Below, in pieces: positions 6,443 to 15,350 of a stretch of 15,609 nt of DNA. The DNA lies in NCBI GenBank assembly GCA_964654825.1, contig CAZZKG010000072.1, forward strand, positions 1 to 15,609. Direction: 5' to 3'. A program made the translations under genes and the position numbers. The notes beneath the pieces were generated by a model, which was given only the letters and a program-made list of their open reading frames with translations, ran no database searches and was not told the DNA's origin. The first letter of the stretch is position 1; every line of letters starts with the position of its first letter. This stretch comes from CAZZKG01 sp964654825. GTDB taxonomy: Bacteria; Gemmatimonadota; CAZMKB01.

Positions 6443-8976
6443 ACAAGGGACGGAGAGATTTCCTTAAGCTCTTGGGGCTTTCGGGCGCAGGTGTGCTGAC
6501 CGACGGCGTTTTTCCCGAGAGAAGTGTCCTGGGGTCCAATCTCAAGGGAAACGTCCTCCTCAATGGAGGACGGGACTTCTCGCCCGAAACGGGCATCGAG
6601 AGGAAGCGCGTGCCCTCCGCCTGCTGGCAGTGCGTCGCGAGGGACGGGATCATCGGATACGTGGAAGACGGCAGGGTGATGCACCTCGAGGGGAACCCGG
6701 AGCTTCCCCGTACCTCGGGAAAACTCTGCGCCAAGGGGCAGGCTGGGACGGGACAGGTCTACAACCCCGACAGGATCCTGTTCCCGATGAGGCGGGCCGG
6801 CAAGCGCGGCGAGGGCAAGTGGAGACGCATCAGCTGGGACGAGGCTCTTGATGAGATCGGGGGGAAGCTGAAGGGCCTCAAAGACAGGGGTGTTCCCGAG
6901 AAATTCATGTTCCACTATGGCAGAATGAAAGGCTCCTCGTCGACGATCATCAAGAAATATTTCCTGCCGGCTTACGGGACCGCGACGGTGGACGGTCACA
7001 CAGCCATCTGCGAGAGTGCCAAATGGACCGCCCAGGAACTCACCTGGGGCAAGCACTACGACGTCAATGATGTGAGCCGGACGAACTACATCCTCAACTT
7101 CGGCTGCAACTTCTTCGAGAGCCACACATCCCATATCCCCCTGGCCCAGCGTGCAATAAGCTCGAAGATCGATCGTGGCGTCAAGATCGTCACCTTCGAC
7201 GTCAGACTGTCCAACACGGCGGCCAAGTCCGATGAGTGGCATCCGATCCGTCCCGGCACAGACGGGGCCGTGGTCCTGGCGATGTGCCACATCATCATGC
7301 GCGATGGCCTGTATGACCGCGAGTTCATCGAGAAATGGACGAACACGGCAGTCGGGGAACTCGCGAATCACCTGGAATCGAAGACTCCGAAATGGGCTGA
7401 GAAGATATCGGGAGTGCCGGCCGCCGACATCGAGAGGATCGCGCGCGAATACGCTTCTGCCAAACCGGGAACCCTCGTCTCCTACAGGGGAGTCGTCACC
7501 CACTACAATGGCGTCCAGAACGAGAGGGCCTGCAAGATGCTCGATGCGATCTGCGGCTATATCGACGTTCCCGGGGGTACCTGCCGCGCCGTCGGCGCGA
7601 AATGGAAGAACAGCTTCCCGAAACCCACGGCCCATCCGGCCAAGCTGTCGAAGGTGTTCCATCCGGAGGGGGCCTACGCCTATTCCACGCATCACAGCTG
7701 TCACCAGGTGCTCGGCTGCATCCGCGAATGTGACCCTTCCGACAGACCCGAGATGTACATGGTCTACTGCTACAATCCCGTCTACGTCAACGGCGACTGC
7801 AGGGAGAACATCAGGATCCTGTCGGACGAATCGATAATCCCGTTCCTCGTCGTGGTGGACGTTGCCTACTCCGAGACCGCCTCTCTGGCCGACATCATCC
7901 TCCCGGACGCGACGTACCTTGAGCGATGGGACTGGGAAGACATGGTCTCCTACGACATGATCCACGAGTACTACATCCGCCAGCCCCTCATCGAACCGCT
8001 TGGAGAGGCGAGGAACTTCGTGGACGTCGTGTGCGACATAGCGAAAAGGCTCGGGGGCGAAGTCGCAGAGGCCGTCCCCTTCGAGAGCGCAGAGGAGTTC
8101 GTGAAGGACGCCTGTGAGAACACGCCGGGTGTCAGGGAAGCGGGCGGACTCGGTTACATGAAGGAACACGGCGCCTGGGTCGACGTGAAAGAGAAACAGC
8201 ACTACCTCAAGCACCGCAGGAAACTCGACAGGAAGAAGGTCGAGGAGGCCATCGCCTCCGGAAAATGGGCGAAGACGGCTCTCGGGACCGTCTATGATCC
8301 TTCGAAGACGAAAAACGGGAATTACGGGGCCGGCGGCGGATCCTGGAAGGACTACAAGGCGTATGTCTGCCAGGAGGTCGACGGAGAATATTACGAGGGG
8401 TTCAAACCGGACAAGGTCGCGAAAAGCGGTCTCTTCGAACTGAAATCAACGTTTCTGGCCGACGCCGGATTCCCGGCCATCCCCGACTATGTGCCGATCC
8501 CGGAACACGAAAACCTGAAGGATGATGAACTCATCCTCACCACCTACAAGGTGAGTGTCCAGACTCATTCGAGGACACAGGGATGCAAGTATCTCTCCGA
8601 GATCTTCCACGACAACCCGGCCATCCTCCACCCCGCGACCGCCGGTCGCCTGGGGATCGCCGACGGTGACAGGGTCGCCCTGCGATCGTCGGTCGGGGAG
8701 ATCGAGACCACTGTGAGGCTCACGGAGGGAATTGTCCCCGGCGTCGTGGCGATCAGCAACCACTGCGGCCACTGGCAGTGGGGAAGGTTCGCGACGGCGG
8801 GACAGGTGAAAAACCCAATGGCCGACAGTGAAGCAGACAGGCTGGATCCGGACATCCACCATATCTGGTGGACAGACAAGGGAGTCCACCCAAACTGGAT
8901 CATCCCGAACAAGGGTGATCCCATTGGAGGCATGCAGCGATGGATGGACACCGTCGTTTCGATCCGAAAAGCCTGA
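6439..8976 (+). CDS. Tat-exported molybdopterin oxidoreductase catalytic subunit with Asp in the Fe-S motif
   Basis: An 845-residue catalytic subunit of the bis-MGD (DMSO reductase) superfamily, nearest by eye to the PsrA/PhsA/TtrA/ArrA group. It starts at ATG 6439 after GGGAGGGA; an upstream in-frame GTG/ATG would bury the Tat signal (GRRDFLKLLGLSGAG). The N-terminal Fe-S site is C62-x2-C65-x3-D69-x27-C97: the third Cys is Asp, encoded GAC. Cys191 in GHTAICESAK is the likely Mo ligand. Later blocks include FGCNFFESHTSH, the VVVDVAYSETASLADIILPD cofactor segment, and a C-terminal domain with GHWQWGRF and HHIWW, ending near QRWMDTVVSIRKA. It probably reduces or oxidises an oxyanion in the periplasm. 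The substrate is unknown. Confidence 0.92.
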   Translation: MNKGRRDFLKLLGLSGAGVLTDGVFPERSVLGSNLKGNVLLNGGRDFSPETGIERKRVPSACWQCVARDGIIGYVEDGRVMHLEGNPELPRTSGKLCAKGQAGTGQVYNPDRILFPMRRAGKRGEGKWRRISWDEALDEIGGKLKGLKDRGVPEKFMFHYGRMKGSSSTIIKKYFLPAYGTATVDGHTAICESAKWTAQELTWGKHYDVNDVSRTNYILNFGCNFFESHTSHIPLAQRAISSKIDRGVKIVTFDVRLSNTAAKSDEWHPIRPGTDGAVVLAMCHIIMRDGLYDREFIEKWTNTAVGELANHLESKTPKWAEKISGVPAADIERIAREYASAKPGTLVSYRGVVTHYNGVQNERACKMLDAICGYIDVPGGTCRAVGAKWKNSFPKPTAHPAKLSKVFHPEGAYAYSTHHSCHQVLGCIRECDPSDRPEMYMVYCYNPVYVNGDCRENIRILSDESIIPFLVVVDVAYSETASLADIILPDATYLERWDWEDMVSYDMIHEYYIRQPLIEPLGEARNFVDVVCDIAKRLGGEVAEAVPFESAEEFVKDACENTPGVREAGGLGYMKEHGAWVDVKEKQHYLKHRRKLDRKKVEEAIASGKWAKTALGTVYDPSKTKNGNYGAGGGSWKDYKAYVCQEVDGEYYEGFKPDKVAKSGLFELKSTFLADAGFPAIPDYVPIPEHENLKDDELILTTYKVSVQTHSRTQGCKYLSEIFHDNPAILHPATAGRLGIADGDRVALRSSVGEIETTVRLTEGIVPGVVAISNHCGHWQWGRFATAGQVKNPMADSEADRLDPDIHHIWWTDKGVHPNWIIPNKGDPIGGMQRWMDTVVSIRKA

Positions 8977-9653
8977 GCCGATCCCCTGCGACGAACGATT
9001 CGAACATCGGCCATCGTATGGACGGGCACCTGGGATTCAGGGACGACGGTCAGAGAGCGAACCTCTACGGGGTGATCGCCCGGATCTTCTACGAGGCAAT
9101 CACCCCGTCTCTTGCCGCCGAGCTCGAGCGATCGCACTTTCTCACTGTCATGCTCGGAGGAAAGACCGGCCAGGATAACAGGAGAATCGGTTTTCTCGAC
9201 CTAGACGAACTCGGGGCCGAATTCACACGGCTCTTCATCGGGCCTAATCCCGCGGCTCCCCCCTATGCCACGTTCTACCGTGAAGACGATCCCTTCTTCG
9301 GCCAGACCTGGGGGAAACTCACGGGCGAGGTGAAGCGCTTCATGTCCTTCTACGGCATCGAGACAGCGGGCGAGGGAACGATACCCGATCACATCTCGAT
9401 AATCTTCGAATTCATGGAGAAGGTCATCGAGGCGGGGATCCCAGCCGCCGCTAGCGGTTACTGCGGGAGATACGAGGAGTCCAGAAAGATCCAGAAGCGG
9501 TTTTTCAAGAACTACATCGACCCCTGGGTCTCGACTTTCTTCAGAAGGGTCCTCGACGCCGATCCCCCCCCCTTCTACGCCACCGCGTCGGAGTTCGCCG
9601 ACCAGTTCGTGCGATGCGAGAAGATCCTCCTCTCCGCCTGCGAGTCCGGCTGA
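8940..9653 (+). CDS. TorD/DmsD-family chaperone for the molybdoenzyme
   Basis: A 237-residue, mostly helical cytoplasmic chaperone of the TorD family. These proteins bind the Tat signal and apo-form of molybdoenzymes until cofactor insertion. Family marks are EFTRLFIGPNPAAPPYATFY (the LF.GP...PPY block) and PDHISIIFEFM (the PDH..x..EFM block). It is the last gene of the operon. ATG 8940 overlaps the catalytic gene by 37 bases and has GGAGG at 8926-8930, nine bases upstream. An internal ATG at 9018 gives a start closer to typical length but has no visible Shine-Dalgarno. The two candidate starts are followed by similar residues (MDGHRRFD and MDGHLGFRDD), so the first 26 residues may be a non-conserved extension. 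The client is presumably the protein encoded just upstream. Confidence 0.88.
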   Translation: MDGHRRFDPKSLSRSPATNDSNIGHRMDGHLGFRDDGQRANLYGVIARIFYEAITPSLAAELERSHFLTVMLGGKTGQDNRRIGFLDLDELGAEFTRLFIGPNPAAPPYATFYREDDPFFGQTWGKLTGEVKRFMSFYGIETAGEGTIPDHISIIFEFMEKVIEAGIPAAASGYCGRYEESRKIQKRFFKNYIDPWVSTFFRRVLDADPPPFYATASEFADQFVRCEKILLSACESG

Positions 9654-9997
9654 TACCTCGCTTTATCCCTCTCCGCTAGTCGATTCGATATCCAATTCTT
9701 CAGAGCGATGAGCCGAGCTCGGTGAATCGGTCTATTTCCACGCCATGATACTGTTTCCTCATCTCTTTAATACCAATTGGATATACTCTTTTCCCTCCCT
9801 CATTCGAGGTTCGGTTATCTTCAAACAGATGAAAACTCCTACCTGGCTGTTGTCCAGAAGAATCGTAATCCTCTGTAATTCGAGGTTTGTTTTATTTCCT
9901 CCGCCCGCCTAAATGAATAATCACCATAGAGACAAACCCATTCGTACAGAGTGATAATCCGGTGGGGAACATTTTAGAGGAGCTCTGCTCCAAGCCT
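9654..9997. other. Gene-free AT-richer gap between the oxidoreductase operon and the minus-strand genes
   Basis: No coding frame or RNA gene is recognised. It is clearly less GC-rich than the flanking genes. Small repeats are present: an inverted pair ATATCCAATT (9688-9697) and AATTGGATAT (9775-9784), a direct repeat ATTCGAGGTT (9802-9811 and 9878-9887), and the palindrome CCGAGCTCGG (9713-9722). None forms a convincing terminator. Both flanking transcripts end here, so it is a convergent 3' region. Confidence 0.5.
9979..9991 (-). terminator. Weak stem-loop after the DUF2156-type gene
   Basis: On the minus strand GGAGC-AGA-GCTCC forms a five-pair stem with a 3-base loop, starting six bases after the TAA stop (9998-10000). 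It is followed by TCTAAAATG rather than a true U-run, so it is at best a weak intrinsic terminator. Confidence 0.3.
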
Positions 9998-10972
9998 TTA
10001 TAGAATCGTCACCCTGAACTTTTTAAGCATCCGGAGCGGGAAGTAGCTCTCTTTCGCCTTCCTTAGCCCCTCTATGCCGAGATCCTGTTCCCTGTTGACG
10101 AAGGAGAAACCTTTCAGGCTGTTCTCGCAAAAGAACTTGTTGACGGCCTGGTACAATCCGACAAGACCCCGAACCGCTTTTTCTACGTGGATGAGGGCTG
10201 TGTGACCATCGATAGATTCTGCAATCGCAAAAGCAACCGGCTTCCCTGAAACTTCGAGCAGTCCCCCGATAAGTTCGAGTTCCGTGTAATGATCGAGAAG
10301 TACAGTAGCGGCTTCTTTCTCGGCGCAGAGACCGGGATCATGTTCACAGTGTTTGTCCCGGCACCACTCATCCATCACAGCCCGGCAGTCATCGATTTTT
10401 GTTTCATCGATCCGGTGATACTCGAACCGGTAATTCTGCACAAACTTGCTGACGTGGTTGCGCTTCCGGTGATACCGTCGCCCCTTGAGATGAGCGAGAT
10501 CGTCTCTGGCGTAAATATAATCCCAGTGATCCCTCATATCCCGGATCTCGAACCTTTCATCATTGTTCAGATACTTCGTGCAGAAAGTCTCGGATGCTCT
10601 CTCGATCGCCACACCAGTGTGAGTTTTGAGAATCGTAGACACCACATCTGATGTCACACCTGATCCAAGCGGTTCGAGCAGAAAGGGTTTCCCCTGATCT
10701 TCGCCACGGATGAGGAGGACATCATCCCGCAGACAGTACGAGTAATTGAAGTGTTGCTGCCAGATAAAAAGATTTGTGAAGGTGAGTTCGGAAGGCCTCC
10801 CGCTCCTCTGCCGGAGCACACGTTCTATGAGGGGTTTATCAGCGAGACCGATACCGGAGAAACAGGAAGGAGCGGCAGTACAGACACCGGATCGCCGCTG
10901 CCGCACCCGGCACGCGACGAGTGCCTCATCCTCGATGTGATCCGCCGGCTCTGAACTGTTGTAATCACTCAT
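9998..10972 (-). CDS. DUF2156-type protein (phosphatidylglycerol lysyltransferase C-domain-like, GNAT fold)
   Basis: A 324-residue protein from ATG 10972. Residues from about 38 onward match, from memory, the DUF2156 / LPG_synthase_C pattern: ADKPLIERVL...SELTFTNLFIWQQHFNYSY near the start and DYIYARDDLAHLKGRRYHRK in the middle. A C-terminal acyltransferase-like half follows, with a cofactor-like stretch GKPVAFAIAE and HVEKAVRGLVGLYQAVNKFF. No transmembrane segment is visible, so it would be a soluble aminoacyl- or acyl-transferase-like protein, not a full membrane flippase fusion. The substrate is unknown. A TTG at 11002 would add ten residues; the first 35 or so residues are Arg/Cys-rich and unlike the family. 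The SD before ATG 10972 (GGGAAAG) is weak. It lies 97 bases downstream of the OPT gene on the same strand. Confidence 0.75.
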   Translation of the reverse strand: MSDYNSSEPADHIEDEALVACRVRQRRSGVCTAAPSCFSGIGLADKPLIERVLRQRSGRPSELTFTNLFIWQQHFNYSYCLRDDVLLIRGEDQGKPFLLEPLGSGVTSDVVSTILKTHTGVAIERASETFCTKYLNNDERFEIRDMRDHWDYIYARDDLAHLKGRRYHRKRNHVSKFVQNYRFEYHRIDETKIDDCRAVMDEWCRDKHCEHDPGLCAEKEAATVLLDHYTELELIGGLLEVSGKPVAFAIAESIDGHTALIHVEKAVRGLVGLYQAVNKFFCENSLKGFSFVNREQDLGIEGLRKAKESYFPLRMLKKFRVTIL

Positions 10973-11069
10973 GATCGAAACTTTCCCAACTCTGAAACGC
11001 AACCGCTATACGACGCGATCAGAACATGGTGTACCTATATTATTAAAATCAAGGCAAACTCATGCAAGC

Positions 11070-13052
11070 TTAATCTGAAGCACTCTTTGCGAATCTATAG
11101 AGGTAATAACACAGACACACGTACAGTAATAGGCTTATCACTTCGCCATAATCGCCTTCCGCGATACCGAGGTTCAGACGGTCACCGAGCAGAAGTGCAA
11201 TGAAGGCACTGACGACACCCATTATCGCTCCTCCGGCAATGAATCCCGAAGCGACGAGGGTACCTTTTTCCCTCCGGCGGTTATTGACCTCCGCATCATC
11301 GGACCGTGTCGAAGCGAAGTGGGCTATCGCACCACCGATTAATATAGGGGTGTTCAGCTCGATAGGCAGGTACATACCGAGTGCGAACGCAAGCGGAGAA
11401 ATACCGATCATTTCGACCAGGATCGCCATGCAGATCCCGGCACCGTAGAGCCCCCATGGAACGTGAGATGTCTGGAACAGAACGTTGAGTACAGCGGCCA
11501 TGGCGTTGGCCTGTGGCGCTGCCAGAGGTGTAGGGTGCTCAGGCGTCTGGACAAAACCGTACACTGTGTAAAGGAGGAGGATAACTCCACCCACGGTCAA
11601 GGCGGCGACTAACGTCCCGAGGAACTTGAACCGTTCCTGATAAAAGGGTGAGGACCCGATCCAGTAACCGATCTTGAGATCGGTAACGAATCCACCGGAC
11701 ATCGACAGGGCGGTGCACACAACCGTGCCGATGATGAGTGCGCTCACCATTCCGCTGGGCCCCGCGAGTCCCACCTTGACGAGGATAACGCTCGACAGGA
11801 TGAGAGTCATAAGGGTCATACCGGATACCGGGTTGATCCCCACGATCGCGATCGCGCGGGCGGCGACTGTAGTGAAAAGAAATGATATCACGGCTGTGAG
11901 GAGCAGACCAACTATTGCAAACTTCCAGTTTTCCACCACGGCGCCGCGGAAGAACAGGAGCACACCGACCAGGCAGACTACAATCATCGTTACCGTGAGG
12001 GACATGGGAATGTCCGTGTCGGTCCGTTCGGTCCTGGCTGCTCCCATAACTTTTTTGCTGAAGATCTCCCTGACTCCGAGGCTGAAGGCCTTAACGATGA
12101 TCTTGATATTCTTCACTACTCCGATGAGACCGGCGGCGGCAATGGCACCGATACCTATGTGCCGCACATAACTTGAAAAGATCGCTTCGGCATCCATCTG
12201 GCTGAGCGGTATCTGACTCGGCAGGAGTGAGATGTCGACATGCTGCCCGAAGTACCAGACGGTGGGGATGAGGACCAGCCAGGAAACGAAGCTGCCAGCG
12301 CAGATTATGGCTGCATACTTGAGACCGACGATGTAGCCGAGTCCGAGGACGGCCGCACCCGCATTTACCTTGACAACGAGTCTCGCCTTCTCGGCAAGCA
12401 TGGTTCCGAAACCCACCACTCTGGTGGAAATCACTTCCTGCCAGAGACCGAATGTCGCGATAGCAAAATCGTACAATCCCCCGACACCGGCCGCGACGAG
12501 GAGGACCTTGGCCTGCTCGGTGCGCCCTTCACCGGTGACAAGCACCTCTGTCGTGGCGGTCGCCTCGGGAAACGGGAGCAGGCCGTGCTGCTCTTTACAG
12601 AAATACCTTCTCAGGGGTATGAGGAAGAGAATCCCGAGAAAACCCCCGAAAAGTGAAGCAAGAAATATCTTGAGAAAATTCGCATCGAGCTCGAGAATGT
12701 AGAGTGCCGGTATGGTGAAAATGGCGCCTGCCACTACCACTCCGGACGCGGCACCGATCGACTGGATGATGACGTTTTCGAGAATAGTGCTCTTCCTGGC
12801 GTACACACCGGCCAGCCCGACGGCGAGGATCGCTATAGGGATGGCAGCCTCGAACACCTGGCCGATCTTGAGCCCCAGGTACGCTGCGGCTGCGGTGAAG
12901 ATGGCTGACATCACCAGGCCCCAGAAGACCGATCGGGTCGTCACCTCGGCCGGGTGCTCCGAAGAGGGGATGAAGGAGAGATATCGCTCTCCCTCCTCAA
13001 GAGGGGTGTATGCGTTCGATGGAAGATTCACTCCTTCCCTCTTCTGCTCCAT
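11070..13052 (-). CDS. OPT-family oligopeptide transporter
   Basis: A 660-residue inner-membrane protein, hydrophobic over nearly its whole length, with many (about 14-16) transmembrane segments. It belongs to the bacterial OPT family of proton-coupled peptide or metal-chelate transporters. Seen motifs include VFWGLVMSAIFTAAAAYLGL near residue 45, the LLPFPEATATTEVLVTGEG loop, and a C-terminal IGGAIAHFASTR segment. The start is ATG 13052, with GGAGG (forward 13059-13063) six bases upstream; a longer frame from 13196 is rejected because it would begin upstream of the sigma-70 promoter. It is divergent from an exported peptidase gene, which fits uptake of released peptides. Ligand specificity cannot be read; some family members carry metal-siderophore complexes instead. 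Confidence 0.93.
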   Translation of the reverse strand: MEQKREGVNLPSNAYTPLEEGERYLSFIPSSEHPAEVTTRSVFWGLVMSAIFTAAAAYLGLKIGQVFEAAIPIAILAVGLAGVYARKSTILENVIIQSIGAASGVVVAGAIFTIPALYILELDANFLKIFLASLFGGFLGILFLIPLRRYFCKEQHGLLPFPEATATTEVLVTGEGRTEQAKVLLVAAGVGGLYDFAIATFGLWQEVISTRVVGFGTMLAEKARLVVKVNAGAAVLGLGYIVGLKYAAIICAGSFVSWLVLIPTVWYFGQHVDISLLPSQIPLSQMDAEAIFSSYVRHIGIGAIAAAGLIGVVKNIKIIVKAFSLGVREIFSKKVMGAARTERTDTDIPMSLTVTMIVVCLVGVLLFFRGAVVENWKFAIVGLLLTAVISFLFTTVAARAIAIVGINPVSGMTLMTLILSSVILVKVGLAGPSGMVSALIIGTVVCTALSMSGGFVTDLKIGYWIGSSPFYQERFKFLGTLVAALTVGGVILLLYTVYGFVQTPEHPTPLAAPQANAMAAVLNVLFQTSHVPWGLYGAGICMAILVEMIGISPLAFALGMYLPIELNTPILIGGAIAHFASTRSDDAEVNNRRREKGTLVASGFIAGGAIMGVVSAFIALLLGDRLNLGIAEGDYGEVISLLLYVCLCYYLYRFAKSASD

Positions 13053-13130
13053 ATCAAACCTCCACGCAGGTGTTCTTGTCGGGCCAGGACTTGCCTGGGT
13101 CGCGCGAGTGTGACCCTGAAACTCTGCATC

Positions 13131-13159
13131 ATGATAGGATAATGCCTCAATAATGTCAA
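13131..13159 (-). promoter_or_regulatory. Sigma-70 promoter of the OPT transporter gene
   Basis: On the minus strand, TTGACA (13154-13159, perfect -35) and TATCAT (13131-13136, five of six -10 matches) are separated by exactly 17 bases. Transcription should begin near 13124, giving a leader of about 70 bases before ATG 13052. It supports the shorter start for the transporter. Confidence 0.75.
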
Positions 13160-13293
13160 TGGTAAATTCACCCGATCCCGGAAAGACTTGCATCATCGAC
13201 TCTCCCGGTATATGTAATTAATGGATTTCAATCGATCACTCAGTCATAGAGAACCGCAATGCAATCAGTATTTCTCTGTTGAGGAGGTTTCCA

Positions 13294-15348
13294 ATGAGAA
13301 AGGCATGTGTCTTTTTGCTTGCCGCCATCGTTTGCATTTCAAGTGTCATGTTTGCCGGCGAACACCCGATGGGATTCACCGACCTCATGAAGATGAAACG
13401 CATCCGGGGAGTGGTCCCTTCGCAGGACGGGAAGCACATCGCGTACTCGGTTCACGACTTCCACCTGGAAGAGAATTCGACGACAAGCTCCATCTGGATA
13501 ACATCCCTGGAGAGCGGTGTTTCGAAACAGCTCACCCGCGGTGACGGCTCGGACATGTCTCCGGCCTGGTCCCCGGACGGTAAGAAACTCGCGTTTCTTT
13601 CGGATCGAAGTGGGGAGAATCAGATATGGACGATTGAACTTGATGGAGGTGAGGCGATACAGCTCACCGATATTTCGACAGGAGTCGGAAGAGTTACATG
13701 GTCACCGGAGGGTACACTGATTGCTTTCACTTCGAAGGTCTACCCCGACTGCGGTGATGATGACTGTAACAAGGTACGAGAGAATGAAAAAAAAGAATCC
13801 GGCGTCGAAGCACAGGTCATCGACGATCTTCTCTACCGGCACTGGAATGAATGGAGGGAGGGGAAGTGGGATCATCTCTTCGTCGTGAGTGCCTCGGGAG
13901 GTGAAGCAAAAGATCTCACGCCGGGAAAGATCGATGTTCCCCCCGTGTCCCTGTGGGGTACTGTCTTTGCCGCCTTCACACCCGATGGGAGTGCTCTCCT
14001 GTTCCCGGCTAACATGGACGAGCTTCCTGCCGCGAGCACGAACATCGATATGTTCAAAGTCGGCACCGAGGGGGGAGAGTACGAAAAACTCACCGAAAAC
14101 CCGGCCGATGACAACACGCCCGTCTTCTCGCCGTCGGGTACATACCTCGCCTACAGAGCGATGTCCCGGGCCGGTTACGAGTCGGACAAATACACGATCG
14201 TGATACGGGACGGCAGGACAGGAAAAACGCGTGAGATTGCGAACGATCTCGACCGTTCGGTCGGCAGCGATCTCTGCTGGGCACCGGATGAGAAGAGTCT
14301 CTTTTTCAGCACCGACGACAACGGGAAGAAGACTATTTTCCAGGTATTCACCGAAGACGGGAGCTGGAAACGGATCTCCTTCGACGGCGACACGTACAGT
14401 ACCAGCATCTCTCCTCGGTCAAACAGACTGATATTTCTCAGAGAGTGGTTCAACCGGCCGGCTGAGATATACACGGTCGATCTTATCGACGGAGACCACG
14501 GGCTCGAACCGGCGGCGGAAGTACACAAGCTGACCGGTTTCAACGATCCGATCGTCTCCGAACTCGAAATGAATCCCGGCGAATCCTTCTGGTACGAGGG
14601 TGCGAAGGGTGACACTGTTCAGACCTGGATGGTGAAACCACCGGGGTTTCGATCTCGAAAAAAATACCCGGTCGTTTTTCTCATCCACGGGGGACCCCAG
14701 GGGGCGTTCACCAACGAGTTCCACTACCGCTGGAATGCGCAGATGTTCGCCTCACCGGGATACGTGGTCATCATGCCGAACTTCAGGGGGAGTACAGGTT
14801 ACGGCCAGTACTTCACCGACCAGATCGGACAGGACTGGGGAGGGAAGCCGTACTGGGACATCATGAAGTGCGTCGATCACGTCACCAGCGCCTACTCATT
14901 CATCGACAGCGAGAGGATCGCTGCAGCAGGGGCTTCATACGGCGGATACATGATCGACTGGATAGAAGGCCACACGGACAGGTTCAGGTGTCTCATATCT
15001 CATGCCGGTGTCTATGACCTGAGGAGTATGTATGGTGCGACAGAGGAGCTGTGGTTCCCCGAATGGGAATTCGACGGGCCGTACTGGGACAATCCTGAAC
15101 TCTACGACACACTGTCTCCATCAACGTACGCAGCGAATTTCAAGACTCCGTGCCTTGTAATCCACGGTCAGCAGGATTTCAGAGTCCCGGTCACCCAGGG
15201 GTTCGGACTCTTCACCGCTCTCAAGCGACAGCATGTCCCTTCCCGCCTGCTCTACTTCCCGGATGAGTACCATTTCATTTCGGCACCCAGGAACAGGGAA
15301 CTCTGGTGGAACACCATCCACGACTGGCTGGCGACATACCTCGAATAG
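13294..15348 (+). CDS. Exported S9-family serine peptidase (prolyl oligopeptidase / DPP-like)
   Basis: A 684-residue peptidase. Residues 1-23 are a Sec signal peptide (FLLAAIVCISSVMFA, probable cut before GEHPM). Residues about 25-400 form a beta-propeller with PD40-type repeats (SPAWSPDGKKLAF, TWSPEGTLIAF, TPVFSPSGTYLAY, LCWAPDEKSLFF). The alpha/beta-hydrolase domain follows: HGGPQGAF, FRGSTGYGQ, nucleophile Ser548 in GASYGGYM, Asp628 in HGQQDFRVP and His660 in DEYHFIS complete the triad. By family it trims dipeptides or short peptides from oligopeptide N-termini in the periplasm. The start is ATG 13294, six bases after AGGAGG (13282-13287); a TTG at 13279 lies inside that SD and is rejected. 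No convincing promoter is seen. Its stop is two bases from the stop of the next, convergent gene. Confidence 0.94.
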   Translation: MRKACVFLLAAIVCISSVMFAGEHPMGFTDLMKMKRIRGVVPSQDGKHIAYSVHDFHLEENSTTSSIWITSLESGVSKQLTRGDGSDMSPAWSPDGKKLAFLSDRSGENQIWTIELDGGEAIQLTDISTGVGRVTWSPEGTLIAFTSKVYPDCGDDDCNKVRENEKKESGVEAQVIDDLLYRHWNEWREGKWDHLFVVSASGGEAKDLTPGKIDVPPVSLWGTVFAAFTPDGSALLFPANMDELPAASTNIDMFKVGTEGGEYEKLTENPADDNTPVFSPSGTYLAYRAMSRAGYESDKYTIVIRDGRTGKTREIANDLDRSVGSDLCWAPDEKSLFFSTDDNGKKTIFQVFTEDGSWKRISFDGDTYSTSISPRSNRLIFLREWFNRPAEIYTVDLIDGDHGLEPAAEVHKLTGFNDPIVSELEMNPGESFWYEGAKGDTVQTWMVKPPGFRSRKKYPVVFLIHGGPQGAFTNEFHYRWNAQMFASPGYVVIMPNFRGSTGYGQYFTDQIGQDWGGKPYWDIMKCVDHVTSAYSFIDSERIAAAGASYGGYMIDWIEGHTDRFRCLISHAGVYDLRSMYGATEELWFPEWEFDGPYWDNPELYDTLSPSTYAANFKTPCLVIHGQQDFRVPVTQGFGLFTALKRQHVPSRLLYFPDEYHFISAPRNRELWWNTIHDWLATYLE

Positions 15349-15350
15349 TT

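Noticed and set aside
6130..8214. 694-codon open frame on the minus strand opposite the catalytic subunit
   Set aside because: It is antisense to a gene with clear molybdoenzyme motifs. Its length reflects GC-rich codon structure, and no family motif is seen.
13053..13196. N-terminal extension of the OPT transporter to 13196
   Set aside because: It would start upstream of the sigma-70 promoter (13131-13159) and lacks the SD that precedes ATG 13052.
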